Assembly (NCBI GenBank): GCA_900541045.1
Contig: UQID01000003.1
Location: 59,691 to 123,690 of the forward strand
DNA length: 64,000 bases
From: an uncultured Collinsella sp.
Lineage (GTDB): Bacteria > Actinomycetota > Coriobacteriia > Coriobacteriales > Coriobacteriaceae
Direction of reading: 5' to 3'
A model generated the notes under the pieces. It was not told where the DNA came from. It made no database searches and worked only from the letters and a program-made list of their open reading frames with translations. Position numbers and translations under genes: made by a program. Every line of letters starts with the position of its first letter. The stretch's first letter is position 1. Of the stretch, positions 36,966 to 44,911 are shown one piece after another.

Positions 36966-36996
36966 AGGTCAGGCACCTAGTGTCTGACCTTTTTTG
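36966..36996 (+). terminator. Terminator after tRNA-Pro
   Basis: Stem AGGTCAG...CTGACCT with inner pairs GCAC/GTGT, followed by a T-run. Confidence 0.9.
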
Positions 36997-37424
36997 TTTT
37001 AAGCAATTGCTTAATTTTGATTAAGCAACAGGGTGCCAAAAATCTACCTGCGCGATAATCGCCTTTTGCGGTTACTTGTGCGTTTTGCACGCGCTTGAGC
37101 CGATTTATTAACGCGATATGATTCTACATACGCGCAGCAGGTACACGCCAAGAACGGGCTGTATTTATCGCGGCGATATACACCGATATAGCCACTGTAA
37201 CGAACAAGCGTGTCGCTGCATTTATTCCAGTAGTTCACTTGACCGGTGGACAAGTGAGCTGTTGCAACGAAACGCCAAGAAGAATGGGCTCTATACGAGG
37301 ACGCCGCAGGGGTAATGGCGGGGGAGTGCTACGGGCGCCCTGAGAGCCGCTGTATGACCCCATGTCTCCTTAACTCGATAATTTGTGTTTCAAGCCACGA
37401 ATCGGTCGAGCAATTGCCAAAAGA
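36997..37424. other. Intergenic stretch without a supported gene
   Basis: About 430 bases of lower-GC DNA. The short frames here have no ribosome site or protein-like composition. Some CGATAT/ATATCG motifs around 37,120-37,190 were noted but form no clear repeat. Confidence 0.6.
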
Positions 37425-37452
37425 AAGGCCCATGCAGGATTGCACGGGCCTT
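37425..37452 (-). terminator. Terminator of the pilin-DUF6273 gene
   Basis: Stem AAGGCCC/GGGCCTT with inner TGCA pairing, followed on the minus strand by TTCTTTT. It lies 20 bases after the reconstructed stop at 37472. Confidence 0.7.
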
Positions 37453-37714
37453 ACATCAGATCAAATTTGAGCTAGAAGCACCAAACGGGGCAGACGCAAT
37501 ACGAGTACCCCGCGTAGTCGGCGTACGTCGGGTCGCCGCTGCTGTCGACATTTAGGAAGTAGTAGGAGTTGCTCGGATTCACCGAGCGCTCCCACCAACT
37601 GCTGCCAATCTTCAGACAGGCATTAACAGAATAATTCTCCGTCACCTTGCCTTTGAAGGCCTCGTACTGGGTGCCCTCGGAGGAAGTCCAGGGATAGGAT
37701 GCCCAATAGGAGGT

Positions 37715-37720
37715 GGGGGG
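37715..37720. repeat. G6 homopolymer at a frameshift
   Basis: Six G on the plus strand (C6 in the coding strand) at the second frame break of the pilin-DUF6273 gene. Five would restore the frame (codons reading APTSYW). Confidence 0.75.
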
Positions 37721-38177
37721 CGATCTCAGAGTAGCTGAGCAGGAACAGCTTGTCCGAGGTAGCCGTCACGGCGGCGTACTTGTTCTCATCACCGCCCCCG
37801 ACATTGTTCGATAGCTTTTTGACGGCCTTCACCTTGGACTGGAAATCGGAGGGCATCAGATTCCAGATCTTGCCGGAGTTCATTTTCTGACGGAGTTCAG
37901 ACTTCTCCCAACCGCCGGCGTTGGTGTCAATCGCGTTCATGGGGGACCAAATGCCCGTCGTGGTGGTGAGGAACGTGAGGCCCGCCTTGCCGGATCCGCC
38001 TGCAGGGTCATCATGATTGATGCCGATAATGCGGTAAGTCAGCGTCTTGCCATCGGTGAGCTTCATCGAGATCTCGGTGCCGGCATCCATCGCGGTCTTC
38101 GCCTTGGCGTAGGCGGGCGACGCCTCGCCCTTGGCGGCGATGTCCTCGGCAACTGCCTTCTGCTCACCGAGGGTCCA

Positions 38178-38199
38178 GTCCTTCGCGTGTCCTTCGCGT
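38178..38199. repeat. Exact 11-bp tandem duplication causing a frameshift
   Basis: The unit GTCCTTCGCGT occurs twice head to tail (38178-38188 and 38189-38199). Loss of one copy would join the prepilin leader to the DUF6273 part in one frame. Confidence 0.9.
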
Positions 38200-38619
38200 C
38201 CTTGGCGAGCGCCGCCTGGACGGTCGCGGAACCCGCGCCGTTACCGCTGCCGGAACCGCTCGGTTCCCAAGTCCCACCTGCTGTCCCGTTTACCAATACT
38301 CCCGCCACCGTGTTGAACTGGTTCCTGATTGCCGACGAGACCCAAGGGCCGGCTATCATCACAACCAGGACGATAATCGCGATGACCAGAACGTACTCGA
38401 TGGCTCCTTGGCCTCGGAGGCGGGTATTCCTAGGAGATACCCACCCCCCGAAGGTTAATTGCCGCTGCATGCATATGCGACACTCCCTTCGCATGGGGAT
38501 TGATATTGCATGCAGAGCGTACGTTAAAGCGAACCGACTAGCTCGTAACGTGCCGCTGAGGCAACGGCGGCACGGGTGCCCGCGCCACATAAACTGCTTG
38601 CCGTTTTGTTTCTTCAGAC

Positions 38620-39580
38620 CTACTGCCACGCCTTCGGGAGGATAACGCCGGGGGCGCAGTGATTGAAGTCACTATGATTGGCATAGGTTGGGACATTCCA
38701 ATCGGAACAGTCGAGGTTTAGATTTTTGCAATAGCTAAACATGCCGAGCATATCCATAACATCTGAGGTCTTCCACCCTGGTCCAAATTTCACGCTTTTC
38801 AGCGAACTGTCGGTGGAAAAAAAGAGACGTAAATCGCCGGCTTTCCGCGTCGACCATCCGGAGATGTCAATCTCCTCGACCTTGTAAAGGTTTTTGAGCG
38901 CCGAGTCGAATTCGACGACCGAGGACGTATCCCAGCTTGAAATACTGAAGGAAGTCACATTGCCGCAATACGCGAATGCGTGCTGCAGATTTGTGCAGTT
39001 CGACATGTCGAACTTTGCCAGATCAAAGCTCTTGCAGTTCTCCATGTACTGAAAGCAAAATGCCAACGAGTTGATTTCTATGCCATCGTCAATGGCCTTT
39101 ACGGCCACGATATTACTTCTGTTAGGCCACCAGGGGGCAGTCGTCTTGCCGTCGTTTCCCACGGTCGCGGTGGCGTATCCATTTTCGAACCCCGTATACA
39201 CCGCCGTCACGCGGCGGCTGTTGAGCATGTCACCGACTCTGGGGACCCCGCGGCGCTTGTAGAACATGAGGCTGTGGTCGTCCTCCGAGTACACGGCGAA
39301 CGCTATCCCGTGAACGGGGTCCACGATGTCGGCGTCGGTCAACGACCCGTTGCCGCCGCCCGTGCCGCCCGACTCCCAGCTCCCCTTTGAGATTCCGTTG
39401 CCGAGCGTCCCCGCCACCGTGTTGAACTGGTTTGTGATCGCCGACGAGACCCACGGTCCCGCGATCAGCACCACCAGGACGATGATCGCGATGATCAGTA
39501 CGTACTCGACTGTCGACTGCCCCTTCGGGCGGCGGGTAAATCTGGGAGATACCCCCCCCCGAAAGGAATTTCCGCTGCAT
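38620..39580 (-). CDS. Prepilin-leader BspA-like surface protein, off by a G9 run
   Basis: The body (frame open from 39474 down to 38620) has the same hydrophobic prepilin helix as its neighbour, a Gly-rich linker, then BspA/DUF285-like repeats (LAFCFQYMENCKSFDLAKFD, LQHAFAYCGNVTSFSISSWD, MLGMFSYCKNLNLDCSDWN). The likely start is ATG 39580 with GAGAGGAG upstream. Between start and helix lies a run of nine G (coding strand; 39552-39560) that puts ATG out of frame; eight would give a leader like MQRKFLSGG...KGQSTVEYVL, matching the neighbour. So the gene looks switched off by slippage. The product would be an extracellular pilus-linked or membrane-held adhesin. Confidence 0.75.
39552..39560. 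repeat. G9/C9 homopolymer in the prepilin leader
   Basis: Nine C on the plus strand, seven codons after the likely ATG. The neighbouring paralog has the same place interrupted by a T (GGGGGGTGGG) and is in frame there. Confidence 0.9.
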
Positions 39581-39738
39581 GCATGTGCGGCTCCTCTCGG
39601 ATTGCTTTGGCTGATGCTGCAGAGGATAGACGCGATTACTAAGGATGAGTCAACAATGCCGCAGCGGCATTCACACTAAGAGGGTAAGGCGTTCGGAGTG
39701 ACATCCCGTTCCAAAACGTATACTTGATTTAAGGCGGA

Positions 39739-40398
39739 GTGGAATGTGGGCGCGCAAGGAGATGCGGAATCGATGAGAGCCTCAAAAAAACTACTGCAGT
39801 GTTATCATCTTTCATCCTCTCTATTCTTCCATTTCTGATTCTATGGGCGGCTTGGTCAGTCCTCCCTGATACAATTCCCGCTCATTGGAGTGGGGGTGTG
39901 GTTGATCGATGGGGTAATAAGCTTGAATTGCTGGTTGTTCCGCTGTTTTCTCTGATTGGTTCTATTGCAATTTCTGTGTACCTTATTGTTTCCACGCGGC
40001 GAAGAGAGTTCGCGGATTTCTCTGCTCGAATGCGACGGGACTTTGTTGCGTGCTATATTTCTAGTCTTCTTTTATCGACAACCTGCTCAGTGATAATTGC
40101 CGTTTGGGTTCAGTTGATTCTTACGCAAAGCACTGCGGTTGATGGGGGACTTGGACTATCGATCCTGTATTCCCTTCCCGGGCTATATGTGATCTTGTGC
40201 GCTTTGCCGCCTTTTTATGCGAGCGGCGAGAGCAAAAAGGCAGAGCGCCTGATAACAGTTCTTATTGGCTGCGCGGAGATTGTTCTTTGTGGAATAGTGC
40301 TTGAAGGTTCGGCTGCCTCTTATACGATGATTGGACTGATGATTCTGTTCTGTGCGTTTGAGATTGTGTCACAGGTAAGGGATAGCCGGTCCTTATGA
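39739..40398 (+). CDS. DUF1648-type integral membrane protein
   Basis: The frame starts with GTG at 39739; a later start cannot be excluded because the ribosome site (AAGGCGGA) is close. The 219-residue product has six or so hydrophobic segments and the DUF1648 signature LPDTIPAHWSGGVVDRWGNK near residue 45. GC content is lower than in the housekeeping run, hinting at transfer. Relatives include SdpI-like immunity proteins, but no partner gene is seen. Confidence 0.75.
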   Translation: MECGRARRCGIDESLKKTTAVLSSFILSILPFLILWAAWSVLPDTIPAHWSGGVVDRWGNKLELLVVPLFSLIGSIAISVYLIVSTRRREFADFSARMRRDFVACYISSLLLSTTCSVIIAVWVQLILTQSTAVDGGLGLSILYSLPGLYVILCALPPFYASGESKKAERLITVLIGCAEIVLCGIVLEGSAASYTMIGLMILFCAFEIVSQVRDSRSL

Positions 40399-40899
40399 GT
40401 TGAATTACGCGCGTGCGGATATAAAGGTTGGCATGTTAAGCTGGTCGTTTTCTCGTTCTGGGACATTTGCAGTAGGATGAGTGGGACTAGGCGCGCTGCG
40501 GTGTGATGGTGACGGTTGAGACTTGTATCGCTGCAAATCCGCTGATGCACATTTTGCTATTGGGCTTGAAGGTGGGACCTACAGGCCTTTGTTTGGGATG
40601 TTCCGGTCGTCCAACACGTGTTGCACGGCTTTATATTGTTACGCTCGTTCGGCGCTCCGTTGGAGCATTTCCGGGTTTGTCGGCATCATGACTTGGCCAA
40701 GTGACACGCTTGCCGGGACGGTTGTAACGCCGCGCCGGTTCCGTGTGCTCCTTCGTTGTTGGCCTGTCCAGCCGGGGGCGGATTCGGCCTCATGTTGTGG
40801 CGCACGGCCTTCAGGGGCTTCCCCCTGGCGAGTTATGTTCGTCCGTATGGGTAAGGGTCGGGTTGAGCTGACAATCCCGTGTCGGAAGGGGCTTGCACC
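40399..40899. other. Intergenic stretch without a supported gene
   Basis: About 500 bases. Frames here have unlikely composition (Cys/Arg-rich) and no ribosome sites. It may hold the promoter of the gene at 40900. Confidence 0.5.
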
Positions 40900-41830
40900 A
40901 TGCGCGCGATGACAGAGATTGAGTGGCTGGACGGCCGTGTGACGAAGGTGCCGGAGCTCGCCCTGGGCGATGCGCTCGGCGAGAGCGTCCAGGCGGAGCT
41001 CGATTTCGGGTTCGACGACGTGTTGGAGGGCCTTTGGGTTGAGGTGCGCCATCATGAGCCGGATGAGGACTCGGACGGCGACCCGCGCGGGAGGGGCTGC
41101 GCACTGTACGCGGACTGCCGGTACAGCCTGGTCGAACCGTCGGACCTCGACCGTGTCTTCTGCATCCTTTACGAGGGGCAGCCGAGGGTCCAGCCGCGTC
41201 GCGGGGGAGCTCGTGAACCTTTCGCGGGCCTGCGCGTTGTCCTGCCTCATGCTCGGATCTCCCTACCCGCCAGGCGCCCTCGAGGCCCTGGCCGCGTGCG
41301 CTCGATACCTCTGCGGTCCGGCTTTCACGTCCGACCTCGCCGCCCGCGTCCGCGCGCGGATCCCATCCGGCCTCACGCGCTTGAATATCGAGCTGAGCCC
41401 AAACGATGACCCACACCCCATCAGTCTTCATGATGATGCCTCGATGAGCCAGCTCGCCCAGAGCTTTCGATACAGTCGGTTGAGTCGAACAGACTTTTTT
41501 TGCGAGCTTGTCCTGGCGCATGAAAAGACCTTTTGTAAGCTCTTTTCCGTTGGCATCCTTCCTATTAGGCCCTTTGGACGTCTGAAAGGAGCAAATCATG
41601 ATTAGGATCGCAAGCTGGACGCGATTCTTCGCGACTGCGAAGAATGAGTCGTAGGATGGCCTGTTGATTCCACTCAGGATCTCGCTCTTTGCAATCTCAT
41701 CCTGCCGAACGTCAAGCGCCGACTCCATCTCGCTAGGCGTCTCGGCCTGGTCGGCAATCGATGGAGCGTCCGTATCTGTAGGCCACGGGACGCCACGGCC
41801 TTTTTGCGGTTTGTAGCTACTTGTACTCAT
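40811..41830 (-). CDS. Plasmid replication-initiator-like winged-helix protein, 3'-truncated and fused
   Basis: The first 158 residues (41830 to 41357) look genuine: an acidic N-terminus, then SYDSFFAVAKNRVQLAILIMI and a winged helix (GLFMRQDKLAKKVCSTQPTVSKALGELAHRGII). The domain resembles RepL-like or MarR-like winged helices of plasmid initiators. After GWDP the frame runs on for about 180 Arg/Pro/Ser-rich residues antisense to another gene, which is clearly not original. The second copy at the right window edge ends GWDPKED-stop, showing that only the last codons were lost here. The truncation point equals the start of the shared 55 bp. Confidence 0.7.
   Translation of the reverse strand: MSTSSYKPQKGRGVPWPTDTDAPSIADQAETPSEMESALDVRQDEIAKSEILSGINRPSYDSFFAVAKNRVQLAILIMICSFQTSKGPNRKDANGKELTKGLFMRQDKLAKKVCSTQPTVSKALGELAHRGIIMKTDGVWVIVWAQLDIQAREAGWDPRADAGGEVGRESRTAEVSSARGQGLEGAWRVGRSEHEAGQRAGPRKVHELPRDAAGPSAAPRKGCRRHGRGPTVRPGCTGSPRTVRSPSRAGRRPSPHPAHDGAPQPKGPPTRRRTRNRAPPGRSRRAHRPGRAPAPSSHGRPATQSLSSRAWCKPLPTRDCQLNPTLTHTDEHNSPGGSP
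40900..41357 (+). pseudogene. Unrecognised gene, frameshifted and cut by the junction at 41357
   Basis: A frame from ATG 40900 (GGAAGGGG upstream) encodes an acidic protein (EIEWLDGRVTKVPELALGD...LVEPSDLDRVFCILYEGQPR). Protein-like coding then continues in the next frame (ELVNLSRACALSCLMLGSP, ARYLCGPAFTSDLAARVRARI). A run of five G near 41202 lies at the change; four would join both parts. Coding stops being sensible at 41357, where sequence shared with the right window edge begins. No family was recognised. Confidence 0.5.
41357..41411. repeat. Direct repeat, copy 1 (identical to 63946-64000)
   Basis: Fifty-five identical bases in the same orientation, ending only because the window ends. 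Identity begins at CGGATCC. It lies in the 3' end of the initiator-like gene and marks a recombination or integration junction. Confidence 0.95.
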
Positions 41831-41934
41831 GTTGATGCCTCCGGTGCGAGGCTATCCAACCCAGTTGCCGAGCGTGACCATAATATTTTGGTATTACGGC
41901 AACAGAAGTGTCCACAGCACGCCTTTGCGTGCTA

Positions 41935-42014
41935 AAATGCAGACAACAACAGGCTGAACAGCCAATTCTGATTTGAAGAAAGTCCCTCTTGCTTGGCGGC
42001 GTGGGGACTTTTTT
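41935..42014 (+). ncRNA. Possible counter-transcribed RNA between copG-like and rep-like genes
   Basis: On the plus strand TAAAAT at 41934 could be a -10 element (TGTCCA 18 bases before). About 45 bases on, AAAGTCCC...GGGGACTTTTTT (41977-42014) is a good intrinsic terminator. The transcript would be antisense to the leader of the initiator gene, as in copG-ctRNA-rep plasmids. Inferred from layout. Confidence 0.45.
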
Positions 42015-42024
42015 CATATCCAAA

Positions 42025-42201
42025 CTAAATCTGACGATACTGGTCTTCATGGTTGGCGATGTATTCCTGAAGAGCGAGGATCACATACGCCGACTTGCTA
42101 ATACCAATATCTCGAGAAATCTTATCGATCTTGCTATAAAGCACCGTCGGCAGGGTCAACATCATCCGTTTGGTCATCGGCTTGTCGTTGCTCTGCGCCA
42201 T
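42025..42201 (-). CDS. CopG-like ribbon-helix-helix protein
   Basis: The start at 42201 follows AAGGAGGT at 8 bases. The 58-residue product has a strand (MTKRMMLTLPTVLYSKI) and two helices around GISKSAYV, the ribbon-helix-helix fold. Small proteins of this type repress plasmid copy number (CopG) just upstream of the initiator, as here. A longer frame to 42264 adds unlikely residues. Confidence 0.75.
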   Translation of the reverse strand: MAQSNDKPMTKRMMLTLPTVLYSKIDKISRDIGISKSAYVILALQEYIANHEDQYRQI

Positions 42202-42668
42202 ACTTTTACCTCCTTTCGTATATCTTGAGTGGCATGATATCACAATATACGAAAGTGTAAACAATCACAGGTAAACGGTTTGAACTCTAGTACTACTGTA
42301 CACGGTTCCCTGTGCCGCAAATAGAAGCTGTCGTTTTTTAGTGGCCCCTATGGGTTGAGATAACCCATAGCAGACAAAAGTTGCCGAAAAGGGCACAGGG
42401 ACGGCGACGCTGCCGGCCCTGTAACTGCCCACGCGGGACAGGCCGCGCATGTTGAGTTTAACGCATCTCGCGACTGTTGAGATTCTGTGCCCCGGGCGAT
42501 TTGTTTTGGTCGTTCAGCTGGGCTAATGGTGGTTATCGGCTGCTGGGCTGGAGGATTTGGGCTAATAGTTGTTAATAGCGGCCGGACGAAGAGCTGTTCA
42601 GGCTATTAGAAGCAATAGCGAGTACGGTCTTGGCTGGAAAACAGGTCGCGAGCAGGGGAGGGTCGAGC
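42202..42668. other. Non-coding stretch with nested hairpins (plasmid origin candidate)
   Basis: It holds an outer inverted repeat CCCTGTGCC (42308-42316)/GGCACAGGG (42392-42400) around an inner perfect repeat CTATGGGTT (42348-42356)/AACCCATAG (42362-42370). Just left, GTACTACTGTAC (about 42281-42292) forms a small hairpin with a TACTACxx(A)C-like top. Together with copG-rep this may be a replication origin. CTAATAGTTGTTAATAG at 42562 recurs at 43310. No gene is seen. Confidence 0.5.
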
Positions 42669-42917
42669 ATGTACGGACCGATGAACAAGAACGGGCCGGC
42701 GTTGGAATTTGGGGAGATCGGCGAGGAAGTTAAGGAGGAGGTTCGGCGGCAAGTGATCGGCAAGATCGTCGAGAGAGCAAGGGGCAAGCTCAAGGCCCGT
42801 GACGAGCGCGAAGACGATCCGTTTTGGGGTCGCGGGAATCAAGAACACCTTCGTCGAGCTGCGAAAAGACTGGATTCCGGCGAGGGAGTGGAGCATGGAT
42901 TGATCGAAGAAGAATGA
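42669..42917 (+). CDS. small hypothetical protein
   Basis: From ATG 42669 (GGGGAGGG upstream) an 82-residue charged, helical protein is encoded (EIGEEVKEEVRRQVIGKIVERARGK), with an acidic end. No family was recognised. It lies just before the peptide gene at 42995. Confidence 0.55.
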   Translation: MYGPMNKNGPALEFGEIGEEVKEEVRRQVIGKIVERARGKLKARDEREDDPFWGRGNQEHLRRAAKRLDSGEGVEHGLIEEE

Positions 42918-42943
42918 TGCTCTGCTAGAATCAGCAGCGTTGT

Positions 42944-43181
42944 CGGCAGCCCTTGTGCCGGGCAGAGCCCTCCATCCGATGGGAGGTGATGCCCATGACC
43001 GATTTCACCGAGTTCGTGAAGTTCCTGACCGCCTTGGTCTCGTTCCTCACGGCCCTTGTCGGCCTTTCCAAGGCACTCAAGCAGGGTTCGCAACCCAAAA
43101 AGAAAGGCCACCGTCGCTAAGACGATGACCCAACTTCATTAAGCAACGGCTCTGCCCAGCTCGCTACAACTTGGGCTGCCG
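42944..43181 (+). repeat. Nested complementary arms flanking the 41-residue peptide gene
   Basis: CGGCAGCCC (42944-42952) pairs with GGGCTGCCG (43173-43181), and GGGCAGAGCC (42960-42969) pairs with GGCTCTGCCC (43148-43157). Both pairs are perfect and co-linear, so the 5' and 3' ends of the mRNA could pair around the gene. Confidence 0.8.
42995..43120 (+). CDS. 41-residue hydrophobic peptide, type I toxin-like
   Basis: ATG at 42995 follows GGGAGGTGATG, a strong ribosome site. The peptide has one hydrophobic helix (FVKFLTALVSFLTALVGLS) and a basic tail (KKKGHRR), the layout of membrane-acting type I toxins and holin-like peptides. The complementary mRNA ends described at 42944-43181 match the long-range folding that keeps such mRNAs silent. 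No antitoxin RNA promoter was identified. Membrane action is inference. Confidence 0.6.
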   Translation: MTDFTEFVKFLTALVSFLTALVGLSKALKQGSQPKKKGHRR

Positions 43182-43550
43182 TCGGCACCATTCTACCCGC
43201 TTGACATTACTGTTGTCGATGCGCCGTATCAAGAATCCACGGCAGCGTTCGCGGTTGCAAAACAGCCCAACAAATAGCGGCTATTAGTCAGTTCGGCCGT
43301 CCAAAAGGCCTAATAGTTGCTAATAGTGGCTAGTTGGCAACGGATTTGGGCTATTAGTTCTAACAGTGCCTATACTATGACCCCACAAACGGGACAAGGT
43401 TTTCTATCCGCACGAGGTTTTAAAGTTTTAGCTGGAACAATCCGGCAGATTGGAGCACAGAACATGAGGTTCGAACGCCTCATGTCGCTCAAAATACGTC
43501 TCCTCAACTGCGCAAAGGAGAACGGTTTTTAGCGACAGGGAGACAATGGA
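43182..43550. other. Non-coding stretch with CTATTAG/CTAATAG motifs
   Basis: Several CTATTAG or CTAATAG words occur (43281, 43310-43326, 43351), one 17-base block matching 42562-42578 at 16 positions. A frame at 43317 was not accepted. The end carries the ribosome site of the next gene. Confidence 0.45.
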
Positions 43551-44189
43551 ATGATCTGGTTCACCAGTGACACGCACTTCGGGCACGAGAACGTCCTGAA
43601 GTTCACGGACCGGCCGTGGGGCACAATCCAGCAGATGAACTCGGCAATCGTCGACAGCATCAACGGCAGGGTTGCCGTGGACGACGAACTCTACATCCTG
43701 GGTGATTTCTCATTCAAGATGACCGCCCAGGACGCCTATGGGCTTCGCAAGCGGATCGCCTGCAGGCGCATCCACCTCGTCCCGGGAAACCACGACAAGG
43801 ACTGGACCCAGCCGGCGGTCGCTGGCGCCTTCACCGTGGAGCCGCCGATCTGCGTGCTCAAGATCGAAAGGCAGAAGATCGTCCTGTGCCATTACCCCAT
43901 GGCCGACTGGCAGGGCATGAGCCATGGATCGTGGCACCTTCACGGACACATCCACAGCAGCGGCGGCGCGTACAACGGGTTCAACCGCAAGCAGGGCCTT
44001 CTGCGCTACGACGTCGGTTGCGATGCCAACGGGCACTCCCCGGTGAGCCTCGACGAGCTGAGGGAATGGTTCGCCGGAGTCGACGAGCCGTGCGGCCGGG
44101 TGAAATGGCCCTGGTGGGTCAATGAGACCGGCGACAGGCAGGTCGAGCGCGAGTTGGCGGCTTACAAGCGGAAAGAGGCGATCCGATGA
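43551..44189 (+). CDS. Metallophosphoesterase 1
   Basis: The 212-residue protein has the calcineurin-like metal motifs: FTSDTHFGHENV at the start, YILGDFSF, PGNHDKDW, a CHYPMADW and SWHLHGHIHSS. This small DTHFGH type is common in phages and plasmids. Substrate is unknown. It overlaps the next gene by 4 bases (ATGA). Confidence 0.9.
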   Translation: MIWFTSDTHFGHENVLKFTDRPWGTIQQMNSAIVDSINGRVAVDDELYILGDFSFKMTAQDAYGLRKRIACRRIHLVPGNHDKDWTQPAVAGAFTVEPPICVLKIERQKIVLCHYPMADWQGMSHGSWHLHGHIHSSGGAYNGFNRKQGLLRYDVGCDANGHSPVSLDELREWFAGVDEPCGRVKWPWWVNETGDRQVERELAAYKRKEAIR

Positions 44190-44911
44190 CGGTCTATGTG
44201 ACAGGCGATATTCACGGCGGCCTCGACATGCAAAAGCTCCGCGACTGGGAGCTTGGGGATAGTCTGACGAGCGACGACTATCTCATCGTCGCCGGCGACT
44301 TTGGCTTTCCGTGGGACTTCTCTGCCGAGGAATGCGCCGATATCGCTTGGCTGGAGTCGCGCCCCTACACGGTGCTGTTCGTCGACGGCAACCACGAGCG
44401 CTTCGATCACTGGGCGGAGCGCCCCATGGAGATGTGGCATGGCGGGCTGACGCAGCGCCTGTCGGACACCTCGCCCATTCAGCGCCTGACGCGCGGCGAG
44501 GTCTTCGAGCTCGACGGGAAGACGGTCTTCACCATGGGCGGTGCCACGAGCGTGGACAGGGAATACCGCGTGCCGTATTCCAGCTGGTGGCCTCAGGAGC
44601 TCCCGGACGAGCGCGATTTCGATGCCGCACGGGCAAGGCTCGACGAGGTCGGCTGGAAGGTCGACTGCGTCATCACCCATACCTGCTCGACGCGCATGCT
44701 CTCGCCGACGCTCTACCCGGACCCAGGCTGGGAACGCCCTGATGTGGACCGGCTGACCGGATTCCTCGACGAGCTCGAGGACCGCCTGGACTACAAGCGC
44801 TGGTATTACGGACATTTCCATCGCGATGCCAATCCGGACGATCGGCACACGGTGCTGTATGACCGGATCGTGAGGCTCGGGGACAAACTCCTGCCGTGGG
44901 GTGCGTACTGA
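44186..44911 (+). CDS. Metallophosphoesterase 2
   Basis: The 241-residue protein has YVTGDIHGG, VAGDFGFPWD, FVDGNHERFD, an MGGATSVDREYR block and YYGHFHRD, again the calcineurin fold with all metal ligands. It is about as similar to the next gene as paralogs are and less to the first. The stop overlaps the next start (TGATG). Confidence 0.9.
   Translation: MTVYVTGDIHGGLDMQKLRDWELGDSLTSDDYLIVAGDFGFPWDFSAEECADIAWLESRPYTVLFVDGNHERFDHWAERPMEMWHGGLTQRLSDTSPIQRLTRGEVFELDGKTVFTMGGATSVDREYRVPYSSWWPQELPDERDFDAARARLDEVGWKVDCVITHTCSTRMLSPTLYPDPGWERPDVDRLTGFLDELEDRLDYKRWYYGHFHRDANPDDRHTVLYDRIVRLGDKLLPWGAY

Larger units (their letters stand above)
37472..38470 (-). pseudogene. Prepilin-leader surface protein with DUF6273 domain, frameshifted twice
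   Basis: Reading from ATG 38470 gives a leader with GQGAIEYVLVIAIIV: the Flp/Tad prepilin form G|xxxxEY plus a hydrophobic helix. A Gly/Ser linker follows. At 38178-38199 an exact 11-bp tandem duplication shifts the frame; the next frame resumes with KDWTLGEQKAVAED and carries a DUF6273-like domain (TDTNAGGWEKSELRQ-type block, NSGKIWNLMPSDFQ). At the G6 run (37715-37720) it shifts again; the following frame gives YWASYPWTSSEGTQYEAF and ends VCPVWCF before TAG at 37472. With one copy of the duplication and five G the gene would be whole, about 325 residues. It is either decayed or reversibly off. Confidence 0.75.

Noticed and set aside
37118..37315. 65-codon frame after tRNA-Pro
   Set aside because: No ribosome site, unlikely Arg/Cys/Tyr composition, no neighbours supporting it.
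40811..41356. C-terminal 180 residues of the long initiator frame
   Set aside because: Arg/Pro/Ser-rich and antisense to a coding frame; the intact copy at the window end stops four codons after GWDP.
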